Virus record (IMG/VR): IMGVR_UViG_3300032315_000525
Span: 1-35,751 of that record
Strand: one strand, 5' to 3'
Length of the DNA: 35,751 bases
Source of the DNA: a virus
The translations under genes were made by a program, and so were the position numbers. Numbering within the stretch: the stretch's first letter is position 1; each line of letters starts with the position of its first letter. The notes under the pieces are model-generated. The model was not told where the DNA came from. It ran no database searches and saw only the letters and a program-made list of their open reading frames with translations. Shown here in pieces: positions 30,302 through 35,751 of this stretch.

Positions 30302-30844
30302 TTAGGGCCCGGTGACGGGAACCGGAGCGCCGTTGACGATCTTGTAGGTCACGCCATTTTGGCGAACAACGGAGCCTTCACGGAGCTGCTGCGGCGTGGG
30401 CGAGGGCGCCGCCGTGGGCGCATTGGTCGCGGCCATTCCCGGCCCGCCGATGCTAGGCATGGGGCCGCTGCCCATCGGGTCGGCGGCATAGCCCATAAGG
30501 GGCTGGCCGGTCTGCGGGTTGACCATCGGGACGGCGTTGGTCGGATTCACCATGGTCATAATCCCCTGCTGGGTATTCTGCACCTTGGGCTCCACCACCT
30601 GCGGTGTGCCATCTGGCTTGACCAGCACGTCAATGACGCGGCCTTCGGCGTTGGTCAGGGACATAAACTGCGGCGGTTGCACCGGCTGCGCTGGCATCAT
30701 TGCGGCTTGCAACTTCTGCTTATTGAACTCTTCGGCCGTTTTGACCGCCTGCTCGTATTCCAAGTCAGTCGGATCATAGCCGGGTTGGACACCCTTCATG
30801 CGAAAGATGTCGTCAACGGTAAGAAGAACTTTATTGGTATCCAT
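30302..30844 (-). CDS. Virion-associated 180-residue protein
   Basis: The protein starts MDTNKVLLTVDDIFRMKGVQ, is rich in Pro, Gly, Gln and Met, and has a long disordered middle with short beta segments. It lies between the giant protein and the other ejection proteins, as virion-associated proteins do in podoviruses. The family is not recognised. Confidence 0.6.
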   Translation of the reverse strand: MDTNKVLLTVDDIFRMKGVQPGYDPTDLEYEQAVKTAEEFNKQKLQAAMMPAQPVQPPQFMSLTNAEGRVIDVLVKPDGTPQVVEPKVQNTQQGIMTMVNPTNAVPMVNPQTGQPLMGYAADPMGSGPMPSIGGPGMAATNAPTAAPSPTPQQLREGSVVRQNGVTYKIVNGAPVPVTGP

Positions 30845-30847
30845 ATT

Positions 30848-31261
30848 CTAGGGGCCTTGGGCGCCTTGGTAGCGGTATCCATACTTGTTGCGCGACTGCG
30901 GGTCAGTGTTAGCGCCTCCCTGCCGATACTTGTCCCAAGCCTGCGCCTGGAATCCGGCCGACTGTCCTGCCGCAAAGGGCGCAAACATCCCTTGGCGCAA
31001 AAGATCAAAGACCATTGGCTTTTCGCGCCGCTCTAAGTTCATAAAGCTGTCCCTTATTTCGGGCTTGATTACCTCAATGTCCGACATAAAGCCAACGGCC
31101 TTGTCCATGGCGCCGGACATAGCTTTTTCGTCTGCCATTTCGGCAATGGCCCCGCCAAGCTGCATCAGCCCGTCCATAAGCATCTTTTGATTATACCGCT
31201 TCTGCTCCTGCTGGTTCTGCTGGTTTCCTTGTTCAATCTGCCAGAATTGTGCTGGTGTCAT
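30848..31261 (-). CDS. 137-residue helical virion protein
   Basis: It starts at the ATG at 31261 (MTPAQFWQIEQGNQQNQQEQ) with a Gln/Asn-rich helix, followed by amphipathic helices (LMDGLMQLGGAIAEMADEKA) and a Gly/Gln-rich end. Such composition suits an internal virion or ejection protein. A frame extension upstream to 31384 is not supported. Confidence 0.6.
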   Translation of the reverse strand: MTPAQFWQIEQGNQQNQQEQKRYNQKMLMDGLMQLGGAIAEMADEKAMSGAMDKAVGFMSDIEVIKPEIRDSFMNLERREKPMVFDLLRQGMFAPFAAGQSAGFQAQAWDKYRQGGANTDPQSRNKYGYRYQGAQGP

Positions 31262-31283
31262 AGTGTTGTTCCTTAGTTGGTTG

Positions 31284-32120
31284 TTATTGGCTGCCAAAAT
31301 ATCCCGTAAGGCCGCCGACAACGGCGCCGCCCGCCGCGCCATACGGACCCAGCGCCGAGCCCATGGCTGCACCCGAGAGGGCACCGCCCGCCGCGCCCAT
31401 TAAGGCATTAGAGCCGCCGGCCGAGCTAAACTGCCCGCCCGAATACATCGGCGAGAGTCCCTGCGCACCCGACACCATCTGCATCGACTGCGGCGTCACG
31501 TTGGCATACGGCGAGCCCATGCCCAGCGCCATCATTCCCGGGTTGCTGCCCAAGGCGAAGTTGTAAGCGTTCTGGCCCAAGCCCATCCGCCGCATCCGCT
31601 CCTGCTCGGCGAGCTGGGCCGACTGGCCGAGGATGCCGAGGTCTTGAGCCCGGCGTTGCTGGACGTAGCGATCACGGTTAAGCAACTCGGCACCGATACC
31701 AGCATTGCCCGTTGCCATGCCGCGTGCCGCCATGGCCGCCCGCGCCTGCTGCGTGGCATCCCGAGTGTCCTGCGCGGAAAGCATGCCGGCCCGCTCGCCG
31801 ACCGCACCCTGCAACTGCGCTTGCAGGCGAGTGTATTCCGGCGAGGAAGTGTCGGCCGCGTCCAGTTGTGCCAAGAGCGCATTGCGGCGCCGCATCTCGT
31901 CGGGCATGGCCGCCTCGTAGCGTTGGCGCAGGCTGGCGTCACCGAGCAGGCCGAGGCCGAAGTCGATGTTGCGCCGGTATTCTGAGCGGCTGGCCGTTCC
32001 AGCGGCGCGGGCCATCGGCCCCACGTTAGCGCGCTGAATGGCAAGTTGCTGCTGAAGCAGGTCTGCTGATTGCCCCACATCAAGTGTCGGTGCTGTTGGT
32101 TGTGATCCTCCCATTCCCAT
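31284..32120 (-). CDS. Internal virion / ejection-type protein with Gly-zipper C-terminus
   Basis: This 278-residue protein starts at the ATG at 32120 after an AGGAGG Shine-Dalgarno sequence. Residues 15-210 are coiled-coil helices (ADLLQQQLAIQRANVGPMAR, ARDAQQAR-like repeats of Arg and Ala). The last 55 residues are very Gly/Ala/Ser-rich (GGALSGAAMGSALG, GAAGGAVVGGLTG), like membrane-inserting ends of ejection proteins. A role in the ejection conduit is inferred. Confidence 0.65.
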   Translation of the reverse strand: MGMGGSQPTAPTLDVGQSADLLQQQLAIQRANVGPMARAAGTASRSEYRRNIDFGLGLLGDASLRQRYEAAMPDEMRRRNALLAQLDAADTSSPEYTRLQAQLQGAVGERAGMLSAQDTRDATQQARAAMAARGMATGNAGIGAELLNRDRYVQQRRAQDLGILGQSAQLAEQERMRRMGLGQNAYNFALGSNPGMMALGMGSPYANVTPQSMQMVSGAQGLSPMYSGGQFSSAGGSNALMGAAGGALSGAAMGSALGPYGAAGGAVVGGLTGYFGSQ

Positions 32121-32132
32121 AATGTTGTCCTC

Positions 32133-32471
32133 CTATTTGTTAAATCGTTTGATTAGTTTGTCCCAGTGGTGTGCCCGCCAGCGGCCGTCGTTGTTGCGTT
32201 GCCAGACCAGCCACTTGTGTTTGCGTGGCGCGATCCGCATGCCGCCGGTGATGACATTATGCCCCGCCGCCAACTTGCAGACCCAAGCGTTGGGCTCGCC
32301 TTCGGTGAATTGCTTTTGCTCCTCATCCCAGTGCGCCTCCCAGCCCAGCACGAACAAGTCGGCTGACGAATGCACCAGCCCGCCCACGATGCACTTGGAC
32401 ACCGCCTCGATAAGCCGCTCGTCCGGGCAGTGATCCTGTTGCCATTGTGCTGCTTTTTCCCATGGGGTCAT
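32133..32471 (-). CDS. Hypothetical 112-residue protein
   Basis: This Trp-rich protein (MTPWEKAAQWQQDHCPDERL...) contains HWDEEQKQF and KHKWLVWQRNNDG. It is not recognised. The start overlaps the tail-protein stop by ATGA. Its place between tail and ejection proteins suggests a small virion or assembly protein. Confidence 0.6.
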   Translation of the reverse strand: MTPWEKAAQWQQDHCPDERLIEAVSKCIVGGLVHSSADLFVLGWEAHWDEEQKQFTEGEPNAWVCKLAAGHNVITGGMRIAPRKHKWLVWQRNNDGRWRAHHWDKLIKRFNK

Positions 32472-33292
32472 CGGATAAACATGACGTTGACATACGACAC
32501 GTTAAGCTCTGCTGCTGTTGTGCTGTTTGCCACGCGAACATCACAAGCCATCGCCGTTTGGGCGTGCGTGTTGTTTCCCGAGACAAGTCCGGCCACATTT
32601 GCAGTGGTGTGGTTTGCAAATCCCGCCAAAGCGTAATTCTCATCCGGCAACGCCGTAGAAAAGTTGACGGCATAAATGCCGACCGCATTATAGTAAGTCA
32701 CGCTGGCCACATTGCCAGAGGCGCGTATTGCGCGGCGAGGCAGCGTTACGTTTCCGCTCGTTGTCCCACTTGTGCCGTGGGTGACGGTGAATTGTGTGGT
32801 TGTTGGGGCCGTCAAAACAGTGAAGGCTCCGTCAGCCGCGACTCCGCTTGTGAAGTCTAATTGGACCTTGTGACCGGCCTTTAGTCCGTGGGCAACCGTT
32901 GTGTCCACCGTTACGGTTGTCCCAGTCCTGCTATACGTTCCTCCAATATTGTCTGCCGTTGTGCCGTCGAAGTTGACCCAAGCCCTGCACCCATAGATCG
33001 GAGCGGAGCCGGTCTGTGCTCCGTCGAGCTTGGCCGCCGTGACCGCAGCGCCGGCGATGCTGGCCGTGGTCACGCTGGTGGCTGGCAGCGTGACGGTCTT
33101 GCCGGTTAGGTCCAGTGTGCTGGCCAGCTTGCCGGCCGTGATTCCGGCGCTGGCCGAAAGATCGGCGTCCACGATATTGCTGATTGCAACAACCGGAGTC
33201 TGCGCGGCGTTGAGCGTGGCGGGCGTGACGGTCTCGCCGGTGACAAATCCGGTCGGTGCGTTGTGTCCTTTGGTGACGGTAATGGTTGCCAT
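32468..33292 (-). CDS. Tail/fibre-type structural protein
   Basis: This 274-residue protein is dominated by Thr, Val, Ala and Gly, with repeated beta-strand patterns (ATITVTKGHNAPTGFVTGET, ITAGKLASTLDLTGKTVTLP, TSGNVTLPRR) and very few charged residues. This is typical of phage tail fibres or collar proteins that bind the host surface. The N-terminal repeats may join to the nozzle encoded just upstream. No specific receptor can be inferred. Confidence 0.68.
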   Translation of the reverse strand: MATITVTKGHNAPTGFVTGETVTPATLNAAQTPVVAISNIVDADLSASAGITAGKLASTLDLTGKTVTLPATSVTTASIAGAAVTAAKLDGAQTGSAPIYGCRAWVNFDGTTADNIGGTYSRTGTTVTVDTTVAHGLKAGHKVQLDFTSGVAADGAFTVLTAPTTTQFTVTHGTSGTTSGNVTLPRRAIRASGNVASVTYYNAVGIYAVNFSTALPDENYALAGFANHTTANVAGLVSGNNTHAQTAMACDVRVANSTTAAELNVSYVNVMFIR

Positions 33293-33298
33293 AATGTT

Positions 33299-35299
33299 TT
33301 AAGCTGCGTGACGTGTTTCGGTTTGTGGGAGACTGGGAATGGCGGCCTCAATGGAGACATTGCGGATCTCTGGCCGGTTGGCGTTGGTTAGGATTTCCAG
33401 CTCGCAGTAGTGAGCCTTGGCCCGGATGGGCAACTTCAAGCTGAAGTCGTTGCCGGCGCCCGTGGTGTTTTCCAGCCCAGGCACCAGCACTTCGGTCTTG
33501 TCTGGGTTGCGCAAGTTGGCCGTCACAGTGATCGACCCGGTGTTGGGCAGCACGGCGTCGGCCAGAGCGCGGGTGAAGCGTTTGCTGCTCATCGTTCCCA
33601 TGCCGTAGCGGCGTGTGAGGATCTTGCCGGGCACCGCGATTGTGAGATTGACCTCAGCGTCCGCAGACTCGTCGCCCGCCTCAACCTCGTCCATTAGCAT
33701 TAGCTTGCCGGCTTGGCTGCTGATCATTACGCGGCGGCGGTCGTCAATGTCAGCGACCAAGAAGTCGTTGACGCCGACTCCGTAGATGTCGCGGGTTTCC
33801 CAAGCCTCGTTGAGCTGGTTGTAAATAAAGACGCCGTTGTTGCTGTCAACCGCCGTGGCCAGCGGCACGGCTAGGAAGTAGCGGTTGTCAAAGTAAAGGG
33901 CCGTGGAGTATTCAACGAGGTCAGCCCGCAGCCCTTGGAGCTGGTCAGCGATGGGATCGCTCAATGGCTTGGTCTCGCCGCGCAGCTTGAGGTCCAGCTT
34001 GGTGTCCAGCCGGTAGACGCCGGAGTCGGAAAGGAAATAGATGAACTGCCCAGCCGTGCAGATCGTCCGGCGGGCCGCGCAGCCGATCTCGTCGGTTAGC
34101 AGGTCAAGGCGGCTCACCGCAGTGTCGATGGCAAAGTCACTACCATCCACCGCCGAGGTCTGGCTGATGGTGGCAATCCAGATGCTTTTGCGGCAGAAGA
34201 CCAAGACCGCGTTGTCCACCCAGGGATGCACCGCCACGATCTTGTCGTTGCCGCCCACGCCAACCCGGAAGGATTGCCAGAATAAGTCAAAATTATCTGG
34301 GTCAAGCACATCACTGAGCATGACGTTTTGCTTGCCGTCAGGAATCACCAAGCGGTTGCCGATGTAGCTGCCCCAAGGCGCCGACCGGAGGCGGCGGAAG
34401 GTCACGCCAACGTCCGGAACGCCAGCCGTTGAGCGGACAAAGCCGGTCGCAGGGTCGCCGGTCCAGTAAAGCGGAGCCTTCACCCGGCGGACCTTGATGT
34501 TGGCCGAGGCGTCCGAGGGAGTGCCGGTTGGGACGGTGATGGTGAAGTCGTTGGTGTTTAGGCTGGCGGCCTCCACTTGAAACTCATGCCCATCGAAGGC
34601 CGCGCTGCTGCTTTCCTCGATGCGCACGCGGGCGCCGGCGGGGTAGCCGTGGCCGGTCACATAGACTGTGGCGACCGTGCCCGTGACTGAGACGCCGCTC
34701 GCCGTGGTGTATTTCTGCTCCCAGCCGGCCTGCGAAGCGTCGGCCTCCCGAAAGAGATACATGCGGTCAAACGCTTGCACCATCGACACGGTATCTGAGG
34801 GCTGCACGCCTTCACCGGATGGATAGACAAGCGAGGAGGGCAGCCGGGCGATGACCAGCTCCTCGCCGGCGCCAAGGTCAAGGTTGTCGGTGCCGTCTAT
34901 GGCGAGCACTCCGCTGGCCCAAGCCGCAGAGAACCGCAGGCTTCCGTCCGTTAAGTAAACGTAGGCGCGGTCAGCGGCGGCCAGCAGGGTGACTTCCATG
35001 CTGTTGGCCTCATCGGGCGAGCGCATGACGGACGCGGCAAAGATGCCGCCGTCGTAGCTGTTGCGCACGATGGGGCCGGGATCGGTCAAGACGAAGGGCA
35101 CAGTCAGCGGCACCTCGCCTGGGGAGATGTCGTCGGCCAGCCGCTTGAGGCCGCGCCTTGTCACGGCAACGCCACGGTCAAGCCGCATGTTCTCGCTAAG
35201 TTGGAGCATGCCGGCGGGCAACGTGACGGGGTTCATGCGGCTGGAGTAGCCAATAAAACCCATCTCGCCGTCGCGCTGGACTGGACTTTCAAGAGACAT
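33299..35299 (-). CDS. Large tail protein, nozzle/stabilisation type
   Basis: This 666-residue protein begins MSLESPVQRDGEMGFIGYSS, followed by MNPVTLPAGMLQLSENMRLD and VTRRGLKRL, a start shared by podoviral tail nozzle or stabilisation proteins (P22 gp10-like or nozzle function). The body is beta-strand-rich with repeated short blades and several Trp-containing turns (PWGSYIGNRLVIP, VHPWVDNAVLVFC). Its size suits a tail-tube component. It overlaps the small tail protein by TAATG. Confidence 0.72.
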   Translation of the reverse strand: MSLESPVQRDGEMGFIGYSSRMNPVTLPAGMLQLSENMRLDRGVAVTRRGLKRLADDISPGEVPLTVPFVLTDPGPIVRNSYDGGIFAASVMRSPDEANSMEVTLLAAADRAYVYLTDGSLRFSAAWASGVLAIDGTDNLDLGAGEELVIARLPSSLVYPSGEGVQPSDTVSMVQAFDRMYLFREADASQAGWEQKYTTASGVSVTGTVATVYVTGHGYPAGARVRIEESSSAAFDGHEFQVEAASLNTNDFTITVPTGTPSDASANIKVRRVKAPLYWTGDPATGFVRSTAGVPDVGVTFRRLRSAPWGSYIGNRLVIPDGKQNVMLSDVLDPDNFDLFWQSFRVGVGGNDKIVAVHPWVDNAVLVFCRKSIWIATISQTSAVDGSDFAIDTAVSRLDLLTDEIGCAARRTICTAGQFIYFLSDSGVYRLDTKLDLKLRGETKPLSDPIADQLQGLRADLVEYSTALYFDNRYFLAVPLATAVDSNNGVFIYNQLNEAWETRDIYGVGVNDFLVADIDDRRRVMISSQAGKLMLMDEVEAGDESADAEVNLTIAVPGKILTRRYGMGTMSSKRFTRALADAVLPNTGSITVTANLRNPDKTEVLVPGLENTTGAGNDFSLKLPIRAKAHYCELEILTNANRPEIRNVSIEAAIPSLPQTETRHAA

Positions 35300-35652
35300 T
35301 AAGTGGCGATGAGGCCGAGGGTGCGCAGCTTGCCGAGCAGGGCGTTGAGTTGGGTGATGACGCTGGCGGCGTCCGTGGCGTCGGCCACTGCGGTGGGCTG
35401 AATGACCGGCGTGGCGTTGTAAAATCCGAGCTTTTGCGCGGTCGCCGTTCCGACCTTTGTTCCGGTCGTAGTTCCAAGCACAAGGTTCACGCCGTCAAAC
35501 ACGGTCTTGTTGCCTGACAGGTTGAGAGCGGCCGATACCAAGTTGCTGACCGAAATCTTCTTGGTCACGCCGCCATCGGAAATGACAAGGAGGTCGGCGG
35601 CTTCCGGTGTTGCGGCGAGTTCGTCGGTGATCTGTGAAATTGTCTTGGCCAT
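35299..35652 (-). CDS. Small tail-type protein, 117 residues
   Basis: It begins MAKTISQITDELAATPEAAD and has a mixed helix/strand body. The end, GTATAQKLGFYNATPVIQPT followed by VITQLNALLGKLRTLGLI, recurs in phage tail and fibre proteins as I recall it. Its ATG at 35652 follows the stop of the fragment at 35662 and its stop overlaps the large tail protein (TAATG). Confidence 0.65.
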   Translation of the reverse strand: MAKTISQITDELAATPEAADLLVISDGGVTKKISVSNLVSAALNLSGNKTVFDGVNLVLGTTTGTKVGTATAQKLGFYNATPVIQPTAVADATDAASVITQLNALLGKLRTLGLIAT

Positions 35653-35661
35653 AGTCGTTGA

Positions 35662-35751
35662 TTAGTTCAGTGCTGCTTTTAGTTTGCTGCGAAATCTTGC
35701 CGCATCACCGGGGCTGATGTCGGTCTTCCTGCTGGGGGAAACTTGCTGGTG
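35662..35751 (-). CDS. C-terminal fragment of a small virion protein (continues across the window ends)
   Basis: The last 29 codons (ending RSKLKAALN) stop with TAA at 35662-35664 and enter from the right edge in frame. Joined to the start at 1-168 through a circular junction, the frame is continuous for 85 residues. The upstream half is at the left edge and the gene order then continues from portal to tail, as in podoviruses. Confidence 0.6.
   Translation of the reverse strand, partial: HQQVSPSRKTDISPGDAARFRSKLKAALN

Noticed and set aside
1-35751. CRISPR array, insertion sequence or complete RNA genes
   Set aside because: No regular spaced repeats of CRISPR type, no transposase and no rRNA or full tRNA were seen; the iterons are palindromic and lie inside a coding frame.

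Overview
The window reads as an essentially complete genome of a temperate, podovirus-like tailed phage of about 35.75 kb, GC-rich and densely packed, with most genes joined by ATGA, TAATG or TGATG stop/start overlaps. The two ends appear to belong together. A leftward gene starts at 168 and runs off the left edge on an exact codon boundary. A leftward gene fragment enters at the right edge on a codon boundary and stops at 35662. Joined, they give one uninterrupted frame of 85 residues, so the molecule is probably circular or circularly permuted. The host is not named by any gene. A lipoprotein signal, a 5' half of a bacterial tRNA-Arg(UCU) at the integration site and a diverged tyrosine integrase indicate a bacterial, probably diderm, host (inference).

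Layout. (1) A single leftward block begins at 17598 and, if the ends are joined, continues through position 1 to 24228. Its order is: small DNA-binding proteins, replication initiator with an embedded origin-like repeat array (15348-16118), several nucleases, DnaB-type helicase, Holliday-junction resolvase, SSB-like protein, RecB-family nuclease, a run of very small proteins, a C5 cytosine methyltransferase with a second long frame over the same DNA (8471-9221), large terminase, scaffold, SU10-type capsid protein, portal, and then across the junction tail proteins, ejection-type proteins and a 2021-residue polyvalent protein. (2) A rightward block from 17728 to 24146 holds mostly small accessory genes, four intercistronic hairpins, attP, the integrase and a lipoprotein coupled to it. 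It ends at a strong terminator against the convergent giant gene.

How it works together. Replication probably resembles lambda: an O-like initiator whose own gene carries four palindromic iterons beside an AT-rich stretch, plus a phage DnaB helicase, SSB and resolvase. No DNA polymerase was recognised, so host polymerase is likely used. The virion is built from TerL, portal, scaffold and SU10-type capsid proteins with a short-tail set. No small terminase, endolysin, spanin or CI-like repressor could be recognised.

Most unusual points: the overprinted methyltransferase frame, the origin inside the initiator gene, a family of covarying hairpins with an 8-copy GTGATGGCCGCC motif in the accessory operon, a sliding-clamp-like region and an ADP-ribosyltransferase-like region inside the giant virion protein, and an integrase that lacks a usual catalytic arginine and carries a translationally coupled lipoprotein.
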